From Streptomyces violaceusniger (lineage in GTDB: Bacteria > Actinomycetota > Actinomycetes > Streptomycetales > Streptomycetaceae), in the NCBI GenBank assembly GCA_005405945.1, contig BJHW01000001.1, forward strand, positions 6,696,001-6,760,000: DNA of 64,000 nt, written 5' to 3'. Position numbers and translations under genes: made by a program. Below are positions 47,031-55,137 of the stretch, one piece after another (the stretch's first letter is position 1; each line of letters begins with the position of its first letter). The notes under the pieces were generated by a model. That model did no database searches. It saw only the letters and a list, made by a program, of their open reading frames with translations, and was not told the DNA's origin.

Positions 47031-48224
47031 TCATGCCGTCGTGCGGGCGACCGTCTTGGCGATCTTCCGGGCGTCGATGGCCAGCTCGCGCAGCATCCCG
47101 CTGATCGGATTGGTGTAGCCCGTGAAGTGCAGTCCCGGTGCGGACTTCAGGGTCCGTCGGCCGTGGGGGAGGGGGCGGCCGCGGTCGTCGAGCACGCCCA
47201 GGTGGCCGACCAGCTCCTCCAGGCCGCGCCGGTAGCCGGTCGCGGCGATCACCACCTCGGGGCTGATCCGCGAGCCGTCGGCCAGGACCACCTTGTCCAG
47301 GTCGAAGGAGTCCACCGCCGAGACCACCTCCACCCGTCCCGTCCGCACCGCGTCGACCAGCCCCACGTCCTGGACCGGGATCGCGCCCTCCCGTACACGG
47401 GTGTAGAGCCCGGTGTCGGGCCAGGGCAGGCCGTGCTCGGTCAGGTCCGGCATGCTCACCCGGCACATCACCCGCGCCGCCCGGTCCACCGCGCGCCGCG
47501 GCAGCCTGCGCACCAGGATGCCGGTGGCCTGCGCGGGCCAGCCGGCCGTCGAGCGGCGCAGGATGTGCGGCACGGTGCGGATCGCCAGCCGCACCCGGGC
47601 CGCGCCGCCCTCGACCAGGTCGACCGCGATCTCGGCGCCGGTGTTGCCCACGCCGACCACCAGGACGTCACGGCCCTCGAAGGGGCGGGCGTTGCGGTAG
47701 TGGGCGGCGTGCAGCAGCTCACCGGTGTAGCCGGCGCGGCCCGGCCAGTCCGGCAGCCGTGGGGTGTGGTTGAAGCCCGTCGCGACGACGACCACGGGCG
47801 AGGACGGCGTACGGCCGCCCGTGGCGCGCAGCACCCACTCCGTGTCGTCGGACGAGCGGTCGATGCGGGAGACCTCGACGCCCGTGACGATCTCCAGTCG
47901 GTGGTGCTCGACATAGCGCTCCAGGTAGCGCACCACGTCGTCGCGCCCGACCCACCGTCCGTAGGACCGGGGGATCGGCAGCCCGGGGAGCGCGGAGAGT
48001 CTGCGCGTGGTGTGCAGGTGCAGCCGGTCGTAGTGGTTCCGCCAGGACGTGGCGACCGCGTCGGACTTCTCCAGGACGACGGCGCGGATCCCGCGGTGGC
48101 TGAGCGCGGCAGCGGCGGCGAGTCCGCCCGGACCGCCGCCGATCACGTAGACGGGTGAGGACTTCTCGGGGAGCGGTCGGCCATGCGGGTGAGCGTAGTC
48201 GGGTATTTGACGGGTTTCGGTCAA
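47031..48224 (-). CDS. FAD-dependent NAD(P)-binding monooxygenase/oxidoreductase
   Basis: 397 residues. FAD motif VIGGGPGGLAAAAAL (about 27-41); NADP motif VVGVGNTGAEIAVDL; the ATGY motif in VIAATGYRRGLEELVG. It resembles single-component flavin monooxygenases (FMO/YUCCA/Trk type), which insert one oxygen into a nucleophilic or carbonyl substrate, and could be a Baeyer-Villiger-like enzyme. The start codon at 48224 is TTG and has no good ribosome site; no ATG is available near the FAD motif, so the true start is uncertain. It is divergent from DoxX, with an operator between. Confidence 0.87.
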   Translation of the reverse strand: MTETRQIPDYAHPHGRPLPEKSSPVYVIGGGPGGLAAAAALSHRGIRAVVLEKSDAVATSWRNHYDRLHLHTTRRLSALPGLPIPRSYGRWVGRDDVVRYLERYVEHHRLEIVTGVEVSRIDRSSDDTEWVLRATGGRTPSSPVVVVATGFNHTPRLPDWPGRAGYTGELLHAAHYRNARPFEGRDVLVVGVGNTGAEIAVDLVEGGAARVRLAIRTVPHILRRSTAGWPAQATGILVRRLPRRAVDRAARVMCRVSMPDLTEHGLPWPDTGLYTRVREGAIPVQDVGLVDAVRTGRVEVVSAVDSFDLDKVVLADGSRISPEVVIAATGYRRGLEELVGHLGVLDDRGRPLPHGRRTLKSAPGLHFTGYTNPISGMLRELAIDARKIAKTVARTTA

Positions 48225-48382
48225 ACGATCCGGTCAAAGTGATTCCGGATGGGTTGCGGAGAGGTCACGGTCGGTCGCCGCCGGATCGTCGCCGCGGTGT
48301 CCCGTCGGTCGCCATTCCGGGTTCCGGCGGTTTTCGTTCCCCTGGTGCGACCCCTTGCGCGGGCCGCGCCCGGCCCGTGAAA

Positions 48383-48397
48383 CTGACGTACCGTCAG
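48383..48397. promoter_or_regulatory. TetR-type operator, site 5 (CTGACGTACCGTCAG)
   Basis: A perfect CTGACG/CGTCAG palindrome and the best match in the window. It lies between the divergent monooxygenase and DoxX genes, 29 bp before the DoxX start. Confidence 0.82.
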
Positions 48398-48425
48398 ATT
48401 CGCCGGGGCGGGAGGGTGGAGGACG

Positions 48426-48878
48426 ATGCGGACGATCGGGCTCGACGGGGCCGAATGGCTCGCCGTACTGCGCATCGGACTCGGCCTGTGGTGGCTCGAG
48501 AGCTGGCGGCACAAGGACAAGAAGGACTGGTTCGAGCGCGGCACCGGCATCGGCTGGGCGGTGGGCGTGGCCGCCAAGCACCGCTGGGCGTTCGTCCGCG
48601 GCGGCTTCGACGCGGTGGTCACACCCCGCCCCAAGGCCATGGCGTATGTCGTCGTCTACGCGGAACTGGCTCTCGGGCTCGGGCTGACGCTCGGCTTTTT
48701 GACCCCCATCGCCCTGATCGGCGCGATCGTGCTCAATCTGCTCTATTTCCTGCTCATGATCCACGACTGGGCGGAGCAGGGGCAGAACTCGATGATGGTG
48801 CTGATCTCCGTGGTCGGGCTCTTCGGTATGAGCTGGCAGACCTGGTCGCTGGACGAGGCATGGGGGCTGTTCCTGTGA
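48426..48878 (+). CDS. DoxX family membrane protein
   Basis: 150 residues with four transmembrane helices and the DoxX start AVLRIGLGLWWLESW. DoxX proteins are quinone- or oxidoreductase-associated membrane proteins (thiosulfate:quinone oxidoreductase subunit, MnSOD-linked in mycobacteria). Here it sits in a catabolic operon, possibly to shuttle electrons or anchor a dehydrogenase. ATG 48426 has GGGAGGGTGGAGG upstream. The stop overlaps the GTG of the DUF35 gene (GTGA). Confidence 0.88.
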   Translation: MRTIGLDGAEWLAVLRIGLGLWWLESWRHKDKKDWFERGTGIGWAVGVAAKHRWAFVRGGFDAVVTPRPKAMAYVVVYAELALGLGLTLGFLTPIALIGAIVLNLLYFLLMIHDWAEQGQNSMMVLISVVGLFGMSWQTWSLDEAWGLFL

Positions 48879-49329
48879 GCCCGACGCCGCCGCCCGCGGA
48901 CGCTCCGCGCTTCGACCTGCCCGAGATCGACGCCTTCACCCGCCCCTACTGGGACGCCGCCGCCGAAGGCCGGCTGCTGATCCGGCGCTGCGGTGGGTGC
49001 GGCCGGGCCCATCACTACCCGCGCGAGTTCTGTCCGTACTGCTGGAGCGAGAACGTCGCCTGGGAGGCGGCGAGCGGCGCCGCGTCGCTCTACACGTGGT
49101 CCGTGGTGCACCGCAATGACCTGCCGCCGTTCGGCGCCCGCGTCCCGTACACCGCCGCCGTCGTCGACCTCGCCGAGGGGCCGCGGATGATGACCGAGCT
49201 CATCGAGGTCCCGGAGGGCGGGCCGAGGGTGGGGATGCGGCTCCGGGTGGCGTTCCGGGGGCTGGGGCCGCCGGGGCGGCCGAGGGGGACGCGCCGGTCG
49301 TTCCTGTCTTCCGGCCGGTGCCCGCGTAG
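48875..49329 (+). CDS. DUF35 OB-fold/rubredoxin-like zinc ribbon protein (one frameshift)
   Basis: The zinc ribbon CGGCGRAHHYPREFCPYC (about 39-56) is followed by an OB-fold (ASLYTWSVVHRNDLPPFG...). DUF35 proteins bind SCP2-type thiolase or aldolase partners and CoA substrates, as with Ltp2 and ChsH2 in steroid side-chain cleavage. The end is out of frame unless one base is added to the run at 49273-49276; this gives AAEGDAPVVPVFRPVPA and a stop at 49329, 151 residues. Its partner is probably the thiolase at 50185-51362. GTG start overlapping the DoxX stop. Confidence 0.88.
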
Positions 49330-49427
49330 CCTGTCGCTGCCCGCCTGCGCTTACGGCGTGGCCGCCTTACGGTCGCGTTGTTCAACGGTGCACGCCTTAC
49401 GGTCGTCGCCGTACGGCCGTGCCGCCC

Positions 49428-50114
49428 TTATGGCCACAGCAGCTCCCGCCGCCAGCCGCCGGGTTCCCCGGGGTCGCGGCGGTAGCGGACCCGTACGTGC
49501 CGCCGCCGCGCCTCCTCCTGGTAGAACTCGACCTCGTCCGCCTCCAGGACGTACAGGGTCCAGGTGGGGGCGGTCGCGTCCGGTTCGCGGTCGGCCCGTT
49601 CGTACGCCGCTTCGAAGGCCCGTAGCAGCTCCTCGTACGAGCCGAGCACCTCGCTCTGCCGTCCGCTCCCGGCCAGCGCCGCCGCGAGCGCCGCGGGGGA
49701 GCGGCCGCGCAGATCGGCGGCGCTCTCCTCCGGTCCGGCCTCGCCGACCCGCCCGCCGAGGCGCACCTGACGGCCCGACCGCATCCAGTGGAACGCGAGC
49801 GAGGCATACGGCCGCTCGGCCAGCTCCCGGCCCTTACGGCTGGTGCGATGGGTGCCGAAGTGCCAGCCGCGCTCATCGGCGTCGTGCAGCATCACCGTGC
49901 GCTGGGACGGGCGGCAGTCGGCGCCCGCGGTGGCCAGGGTCATGGTGTGCGGGCCGGGTTCCCCCGCCTCGGCGGCCTCCCGCAGCCACCGCCGGAAGAG
50001 CGGAAGCGGTGCGTCCGGGGCCGTGGCCGGGTCGAAGACGGGCAGTTCGCCCGCATGGGGTACGCGCAGGCCGCGCAGCAGTGCGCGGAATTCCTCGTCC
50101 TCGTGCTCGCTCAT
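49428..50114 (-). CDS. Pyridoxamine 5'-phosphate oxidase family protein (PdxH-like)
   Basis: 228 residues. The FMN-binding split barrel reads PSQRTVMLHDADERGWHFGT, with SRKGRELAERPYASLAFHW (FMN phosphate contacts), and ends with the RRELLWP dimerisation end. It is close to pyridoxal 5'-phosphate synthase, which makes PLP from PMP or PNP, but many actinobacterial relatives instead use F420. It has no PLP pathway neighbour. The 98 bp between it and the DUF35 stop hold several CTTACGG copies and nothing else. Confidence 0.8.
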   Translation of the reverse strand: MSEHEDEEFRALLRGLRVPHAGELPVFDPATAPDAPLPLFRRWLREAAEAGEPGPHTMTLATAGADCRPSQRTVMLHDADERGWHFGTHRTSRKGRELAERPYASLAFHWMRSGRQVRLGGRVGEAGPEESAADLRGRSPAALAAALAGSGRQSEVLGSYEELLRAFEAAYERADREPDATAPTWTLYVLEADEVEFYQEEARRRHVRVRYRRDPGEPGGWRRELLWP

Positions 50115-50184
50115 CGGCTCCCCATCCGATCACCCGTGAGGGGCCGGGGCAAGCGGGGGCGTACGTACGGCCGGGGCGGGCCCG

Positions 50185-51362
50185 TCAGCCGCGGCCCAGG
50201 ACCACCGTGCCCGCCGAGCAGAACCAGCCCCCCGTGCCCGAGGCCACGGCCAGCTCCGGCAGCCGTCCGCCCGCCTTGCGCACCTGCCGCTCCCCGGCCT
50301 CGCCGCGTAGCTGCCGTACCGCCTCGACCAGCAGGAACAGTCCGCGCATCCCGGGTGGCAGGCGGAGAGGCCGCCGCCGTCGGTGTTGGTCGGCAGTTCG
50401 CCGTCCCGTGTCAGCCGCCCCTTCGCCGCGAACGCCCCGCCCTCGCCCTTGGCGCAGAAGCCGAGGTCCTCCAGCGTCACCAGGGTCATATAGGTGAAGG
50501 CGTCATAGAGCTCGGCCACATCGATCTCCGACGGCCGGACGCCCGCGCGCGCGAAGGCGGCCCGCCCGGAGGCCGCGGCCGGGGAGACCGTGAAGTCCTC
50601 CCATTCGGACATGGTGGTGTGCGAGACCGCCGTGCCCGAACCCAGCACCCACACCGGGGGTTTCGCCGTGTCCGGTACGTACTCCTCGGCCACGAGCAGC
50701 ACCGCGCAGCCGCCGTCCGAGCGGATGCAGCAGTGCAGCTTGGTGAAGGGATCGGCGATCATCGGGCCGCTCAGGACGTCATCGACCGTGATCGGTTCGT
50801 GAAACATCGCGTCCGGATTGTGCCCGGCATTGGCGCGTGCCTGAACGGCGATGTCCGCCAGCTGTTCGAGTGTGGTGCCGTACTCATGCATATGGCGGCG
50901 CGCGGCCATCGCGTACTTGGCGACCAGCGTGTGCCCGTACGGGACCTCGAACTGAAGCGGTCCGCGCGCCCCGAAGGAGAGGTTCGCGGTGCGGCGGCCC
51001 GCGCGGATGTCCGCGCGGGCGGTGGAACCGTAGACGAGCAGAACGGCTCGGGCGTGCCCGGCGGCGATCGCGTCCGCCGCGTGCGCCGCCATGACCTCCC
51101 AGGTGGAGCCGCCGACGGCCGTCGAGTCGGTCCAGGTCGGCCGCAGCCCCAGATACTCGGCCACCTCGACCGGCGCGAGGGTGCCGAGCCCCGCCGAGGC
51201 GAAGCCGTCGACGACCGACCGGTCGAGACCGGAGTCGGCGAGGGCCCGGCGGGCGGCCTGGGCGTGGAGGGCGTAGGGAGTGGCCGTGTCGACGCGGCCA
51301 CAGTCGGAGAGGGCGACGCCGACGACGGCGACCTTACGGGTGCGCTGCGCTGCGGGCGGCAT
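50185..51362 (-). CDS. SCP2-type thiolase/lipid-transfer protein (one frameshift)
   Basis: Thiolase fold of the Ltp type. Recognisable pieces are VAVVGVALSDCG at the N-terminus, MAAHAADAIAAGHARAVLLV, RHMHEYGTTLEQLADIAVQA, the AELYDAFTYMTL helix and NTDGGGLSACHPG near the active site. The frame breaks after HPG; one base added to the run at 50350-50352 gives MRGLFLLVEAVRQLRGEAG, then a stop at 50185, 392 residues. It probably cleaves a beta-ketoacyl-CoA, or works as a retro-aldolase with the DUF35 protein. The start ATG 51362 directly abuts operator site 6 with no ribosome site, which suggests a leaderless mRNA. Confidence 0.87.
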
Positions 51363-51366
51363 GAAT

Positions 51367-51381
51367 CTGACGGTACATCAG
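51367..51381. promoter_or_regulatory. TetR-type operator, site 6 (CTGACGGTACATCAG)
   Basis: One mismatch to the consensus, with flanks TCTGACGGTACATCAGA. It begins 5 bp upstream of the thiolase start codon. Confidence 0.8.
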
Positions 51382-51518
51382 ATCCGGTGGAGCGGAAGGG
51401 GGCGCATGCGCGAGCACACCGAGACCCGGGAGGAAGGGGGTGGTCCGGACGATCTCCCGTATGGCTGTGCTCGCGCCTCGAACACAAGCCCCGTCCGGAC
51501 CACGCGTGAGGCGCCCGG

Positions 51519-51647
51519 CTACTGCAGGAACTGCCCCACACAAGCGGCGATCGCCACCAGAAGGCTCAGCGCTCCGATCACGACCTGCCACTTGTCCGGG
51601 CCGGTCCATCGGTCGTCGCTCGTCTCCCGCGTGCTCCGATCGTCCAT
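51519..51647 (-). CDS. Small single-helix membrane protein (42 residues)
   Basis: It opens MDDRSTRETSDD and has one hydrophobic helix (WQVVIGALSLLVAIAACVGQFL) ending two residues before the stop. A strong GAGGAGGGG lies 3 bp before the ATG (51647), the best coding signal for a short gene here. It lies between the thiolase and the divergent acyl-CoA dehydrogenase, on the thiolase strand. Function unknown; its orientation and the site pattern do not show whether it belongs to the regulon. Confidence 0.75.
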   Translation of the reverse strand: MDDRSTRETSDDRWTGPDKWQVVIGALSLLVAIAACVGQFLQ

Positions 51648-51804
51648 TACCCCTCCTCGCTCCTCCGACAGGCCCCGGAGGTCAGGGCCACCGCCGGTCC
51701 GGTCGCGCTCCGGCGGAGGATGCGGGGAGGAACGTGGTAGGGCGACAGCAGCTTAGCCGTGGATGGGGCGGGAGGGGTGGGAAAGTCCGGAGCTCGTCCC
51801 TAGT

Positions 51805-51819
51805 ATGACGACCCGTCAG
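51805..51819. promoter_or_regulatory. TetR-type operator, site 7 (ATGACGACCCGTCAG)
   Basis: One mismatch (first base A). It lies 20 bp before the acyl-CoA dehydrogenase ATG at 51839, with GGAGG between. Confidence 0.75.
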
Positions 51820-51838
51820 AAAACGGAGGTGCTCGCCG

Positions 51839-53221
51839 ATGGACGCCGCGTTCACCGAGGAACAGGACGAGATCCGCCGTACGCTGCGCACTCTGCTGCG
51901 GGAGCGGTGCGGGCCGGACGAGGTCAAGGCGGCGGTCCAGACCGCGCCCGGCTATGACGAGGCCCTGTGGCGGCGGCTCGCCCGGACGCTCGGGCTGCCG
52001 GGCCTCGCCCTTCCGGCGGCGTACGGGGGTGTCGGCTGCGGCGTCACCGAGCTGGCGCTGGTCTGTGAGGAGACCGGGCGGGTGCTGCTCCCCTCGCCGC
52101 TCCTGGCCACCGCCGTGTTCGCCGCGCCCCTGGTCGCCGCGCTCGGCACGGAGGCACAGCGCGCCGACCTGCTGCCGCGCATCGCGGACGGCGCCCTTGC
52201 GGCGGCACTCGCGGTGCCGGGGCGCGCGCTGCCCGAAGCGCTCGGGCTCGTAGAAGCGCGGGACGGCGCGTGGGCCGGTGGGGGGCGCGCGGGGGGCGTC
52301 CAGGCGCGCCCGGACCGGGACGGCGGCGCGGGGTGGCGGCTGTACGGGCAGGTGGACCAGGTGCCGGGCGGGCACAGCGTCGACCTGCTGCTGGTCGCCG
52401 CCCGCGCCGGGGGCTATACGCGCGGGCGGACGCTGCTGTTCCTCGTCCGGGCGGGGGCGGACGGGCTGGTCCGCACCCGGCTGACCGCGCTCGACGCGAC
52501 CCGGCCGCAGGCCCGGATCGAGCTGCGGAACGTCCCGGCCGAGCTGCTGGGGGTGGACGACGGCGGGAGCGGGGAGGCGGTGGCCGAGGCGCTGGCGACC
52601 GTGGGTACGGCGGCCGCGGCCGTGCTCGCCGCCGAGGCCGTGGGGGCTGCGGACGCGGCCCTCACCCGGACGGTCGAGTACGTGCGGGCGCGTGAGCAGT
52701 TCGGCCGTCCCATCGGCTCCTTCCAGGCGGTCAAGCACCGGCTGGCGGATGTCTACGTCGCGGTCCAGGCGGCCCGTTCGGCGGCGTACTACGCGGCCTG
52801 GGCCGCGGCCGAGGGCGGAGGGGGCGGTACGCACGGTGCGGGCGGTAGGGAAGCCGCGGTCGCGGGCGGGCTGGCGCTCGCGCAGGCGCTGGAGGCGCAG
52901 CGCACGGCGGCGGCCGAGGCGGTGCAGCTGCACGGCGGTATCGGCTTCACCTGGGAGCATGACGCGCATCTCTACTTCAAGCGGGCCGCCTCGGACGAGC
53001 TGCTCTTCGGCCCCGTCCACCGGCTGCGGGCGCGGGCCGCGGAACGGGAGGGACTCTTCGGCGCGGCCGATCGCGCTCCTTACGGTGGCCATGAAGGGCG
53101 TGGCGGGAGCGGCGGAAGCGGCGGCCACCACGGGGGCGGCAGGCCCGGCAGGCCCGGTGGGCCTGATGGGCGAGACGGGTCCGACGGGCGCGAGGGGCCG
53201 CGGAAGGCGGTGACGGTCTGA
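51839..53221 (+). CDS. Acyl-CoA dehydrogenase with Gly-rich collagen-like tail
   Basis: 460 residues. The N-terminal MDAAFTEEQDEIRRTLRTLL; the C-terminal TVEYVRAREQFGRPIGSFQA and QLHGGIGFTWEHDAHLYFKR are normal. The middle domain is short, as in partner subunits of heteromeric FadE enzymes. After the usual end (LFGAADRAPYG) it carries a further 45 residues of G-x-y triplets (GRPGRPGGPDGRDGSDGREG), a collagen-like extension probably of recent tandem origin. ATG 51839 after GGAGG. The last base of its stop is the first base of the next gene's ATG (TGATGG). Confidence 0.9.
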   Translation: MDAAFTEEQDEIRRTLRTLLRERCGPDEVKAAVQTAPGYDEALWRRLARTLGLPGLALPAAYGGVGCGVTELALVCEETGRVLLPSPLLATAVFAAPLVAALGTEAQRADLLPRIADGALAAALAVPGRALPEALGLVEARDGAWAGGGRAGGVQARPDRDGGAGWRLYGQVDQVPGGHSVDLLLVAARAGGYTRGRTLLFLVRAGADGLVRTRLTALDATRPQARIELRNVPAELLGVDDGGSGEAVAEALATVGTAAAAVLAAEAVGAADAALTRTVEYVRAREQFGRPIGSFQAVKHRLADVYVAVQAARSAAYYAAWAAAEGGGGGTHGAGGREAAVAGGLALAQALEAQRTAAAEAVQLHGGIGFTWEHDAHLYFKRAASDELLFGPVHRLRARAAEREGLFGAADRAPYGGHEGRGGSGGSGGHHGGGRPGRPGGPDGRDGSDGREGPRKAVTV

Positions 53222-53703
53222 TGGCCGGTTACGGCGTGAAGCTGGTCCGTAAGGTGTCCTCGACCCGCGCCTTCGCCAAGGTCGCGCCCCATGTCATCCC
53301 CGCGTTCGACCGCACCGTCCACCGGCTGACCCGCGGCAAGGTGCTGCCGAGCGCGCGGATGCTGCCGGGCGTGATCCTTACGGCGCGCGGGGCCAGGTCG
53401 GGGCTTCCCCGCCGTACGCCGCTGGCCTGCATGCCGGAGGACGACGGGACCTGGATCCTGATCGGCAGCAACTTCGGCCGTCCGGGCCATCCGGTCTGGA
53501 CCACGAACCTCCTGAAGCACCCGGAAGCGGAGATCAGCTGGCGGGGCCGGGACATCGCCGTCCGAGCACGCCTGCTGGAGGGCGCCGAGCGCGAGGCGGC
53601 CTGGGCCGCGGTCCTCGCCTTCTGGCCGCCGTACGCGACCTATCAGTCCCGGGTGGACCGCGAGATCCGCCTCTTCCGCCTCCACCGCGTCGAGGAGGGC
53701 TGA
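53221..53703 (+). CDS. Nitroreductase/quinone reductase family (Ddn-like, deazaflavin-dependent)
   Basis: 160 residues of the split-barrel Ddn family (F420-dependent quinone reductase/nitroreductase): LTARGARSGLPRRTPLACMP, then WILIGSNFGRPGHPVWTTNL and the C-terminal FWPPYATYQSRVDREIRLF. In mycobacteria such proteins reduce menaquinone with F420H2. It overlaps the dehydrogenase stop by one base, so the two are co-translated and it could accept or donate electrons in the pathway. Start ATG 53221. Confidence 0.88.
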   Translation: MAGYGVKLVRKVSSTRAFAKVAPHVIPAFDRTVHRLTRGKVLPSARMLPGVILTARGARSGLPRRTPLACMPEDDGTWILIGSNFGRPGHPVWTTNLLKHPEAEISWRGRDIAVRARLLEGAEREAAWAAVLAFWPPYATYQSRVDREIRLFRLHRVEEG

Positions 53704-53741
53704 GCCGGTCCGTGGGGCCGTGGGGAGGGCTGACCCGGTCC
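53694..53741. repeat. Direct repeat of 18 bp, 30-bp period, over the Ddn gene stop
   Basis: GGAGGGCTGANCCGGTCC occurs at 53694-53711 and 53724-53741. The stop codon TGA of the Ddn gene is within the first copy. Confidence 0.8.
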
Positions 53742-53880
53742 CCCTCCGTTTCGGGGGCGCCCGACGCCCCTCCCATCGGGGTGCCCGGCACCCCCGGTCG
53801 GGGGACCCGGCGCCCCGGCGGAGTTCCCGTTCCTCACCCATGGGCGAGCCCATGGCCCAACCAGCCAGTGACCGCAACGG

Positions 53881-53916
53881 GCCGCGGCGGATCACTGGGG
53901 AGTGATCCGCCGCGGC
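53881..53916. terminator. Strong hairpin terminator between the Ddn and TetR genes
   Basis: A perfect 16-bp stem (53881-53896 with 53901-53916) with loop GGGG, lying between convergent genes. Confidence 0.92.
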
Positions 53917-53996
53917 GTGACAGGACGTGCGGGCCCGGCCGGGCAGCCGGCCGGGAGGGGCCGGGGAGGGAACGCCGGGGAAGGGGCGCGGATTCG

Positions 53997-54644
53997 TTAC
54001 TTCGGCGGCTTGCGGCCGGTGATCCCGAGGTGGACGAGCCAGGTCAGGCTCGGCCTGAGGTCGGCCTGCTTGACGCCCCAGCTCTGGAAGCCCTTCTGGT
54101 GCGCCGCGACCGCCGCCAGCATGGCGACCAGCGAGCCCGCGATGGCCCCAGGGTTGAGGTCCTTGTCGATCCGGCCCTTGGCCTGCTGCTCCTTGACGGC
54201 GTCCGTCAGGGAGTTGGTGACGGAGTTGAGGATCTTCATGCGGATCTTGTAGAACCGCTTGTCGCCCTCGGCGGCGCCCAGGTCGACGACCCTCAGGATG
54301 GCGTCGTGTTTGCGCCAAAAGGAGAGGAACCCCTCGACCAGGTCCTCCGCCGCGGTCGCCCCCGACTTGCCGGCCCATGAGCGGTCGGCGACCAGATCGG
54401 TCAGGCTCGCGCCCTCCTTCGCCATCTCCTCGGCGAGCTCGAGGACCGCGCCCTCCACATCGGGGAAGTACTGGTAGAACGTCGCAGGCGAGGTCCCTGC
54501 CTTACGTGCGACATCGATGACCTTGACGTCTCGATACGGGGAGGTGCTGAGCATCTCGCCGAGGCAGTCGAGCAGCTTCTGCCGCGTCGCCTGCCCGCGA
54601 CGACCGGCCACCCGCCCGTCGACTGTGCGTACTTGTCCTGTCAT
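53997..54644 (-). CDS. TetR family transcriptional regulator
   Basis: 215 residues. The N-terminal HTH reads VKVIDVARKAGTSPATFYQY, preceded by TRQKLLDCLGEMLS; the ligand domain is all-helical. It is the only TetR gene in the window and lies inside the catabolic locus, so it is the obvious candidate for binding the eight CTGACGNNNCGTCAG sites. A ninth, degenerate copy overlaps its own start codon (54638-54652). The ligand is likely a CoA ester of the pathway, as for KstR-type regulators. It is convergent with the Ddn gene across the hairpin. Confidence 0.92.
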   Translation of the reverse strand: MTGQVRTVDGRVAGRRGQATRQKLLDCLGEMLSTSPYRDVKVIDVARKAGTSPATFYQYFPDVEGAVLELAEEMAKEGASLTDLVADRSWAGKSGATAAEDLVEGFLSFWRKHDAILRVVDLGAAEGDKRFYKIRMKILNSVTNSLTDAVKEQQAKGRIDKDLNPGAIAGSLVAMLAAVAAHQKGFQSWGVKQADLRPSLTWLVHLGITGRKPPK

Positions 54645-54652
54645 GCCGTCAG
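54638..54652. promoter_or_regulatory. Degenerate TetR-type operator at the tetR start (CTGTCATGCCGTCAG)
   Basis: The right half CCGTCAG is exact and the left half has two changes. It overlaps the ATG of the TetR gene (54642-54644), a position fitting weak autoregulation. Confidence 0.4.
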
Positions 54653-54815
54653 CTTACCGAGGGGTGATCGGAGCGCGATTCGGCTGCGTGCAAATGGGGT
54701 TAGGGCGGGATGGGGGGGTTTGCGAGCCTCGCCGAGCAGGCTGGAATGGCTGATTCCGACCCCTATCCGCAGTCGTCAAGCCCTCAATCACCGCTCACCC
54801 ACGCGGGTGAATCGT

Positions 54816-54838
54816 GTTATCAACAGCCTGTGGATAAC
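54816..54838. other. DnaA-box-like inverted pair (GTTATCAACAG-C-CTGTGGATAAC)
   Basis: TTATCAACA (54817-54825) and the reverse complement of TTATCCACA (54829-54837) form an 11-bp inverted repeat with one mismatch and a single central base. A small hairpin (CTCACC...GGGTGA) lies upstream, and an AT-rich patch (54878-54905) downstream. Confidence 0.5.
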
Positions 54839-54998
54839 AACGGTGGATGACGCCGTCGGATCTGCCTCCGAGGCAAAAGGATTGGCCAAATATTTCGAGT
54901 TCCGGGGCGAGCAGACCGGGCGATACCCCGTTAGCGTGGCAAGTGAGGTGAACGAACCAAGCGGCTCCAAACACGCGCCAAGCACCTCCAAACGGGCT

Positions 54999-55109
54999 GT
55001 GAGCAAGCTCCGAGGTGAGCGGGCTCCGAGGTGAGCGAGCTCCGGGGCGAGTCGGCTCCGAGCTGAGTCGGCTCCGGAACGAGCGGGCTCCGAGGCGAGC
55101 GAGTCCGAG
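54999..55109. repeat. Seven 16-bp direct iterations
   Basis: Units of the form GTGAGCGGGCTCCGAG start at 54999, 55015, 55031, 55047, 55063, 55079 and 55095 (the last 15 bp). They have no spacers, so this is not a CRISPR array. They end 29 bp before the VOC gene ATG. Confidence 0.85.
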
Positions 55110-55137
55110 GACCGAGGGACGCGGGAGGATCCGGGCC

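Larger units (their letters stand above)
54645..55137. other. 493-bp gene-free region with origin-like architecture
   Basis: No convincing gene. It contains, in order, the DnaA-box-like inverted pair, an unusually AT-rich stretch for this genome, two CCAAGCNNCTCCAAAC copies (54957-54991) and seven 16-bp iterations up to the VOC gene. See the separate entries and findings. Confidence 0.6.

Noticed and set aside
54999-55109. CRISPR array
   Set aside because: The units are contiguous with no spacers, and no cas gene is present.
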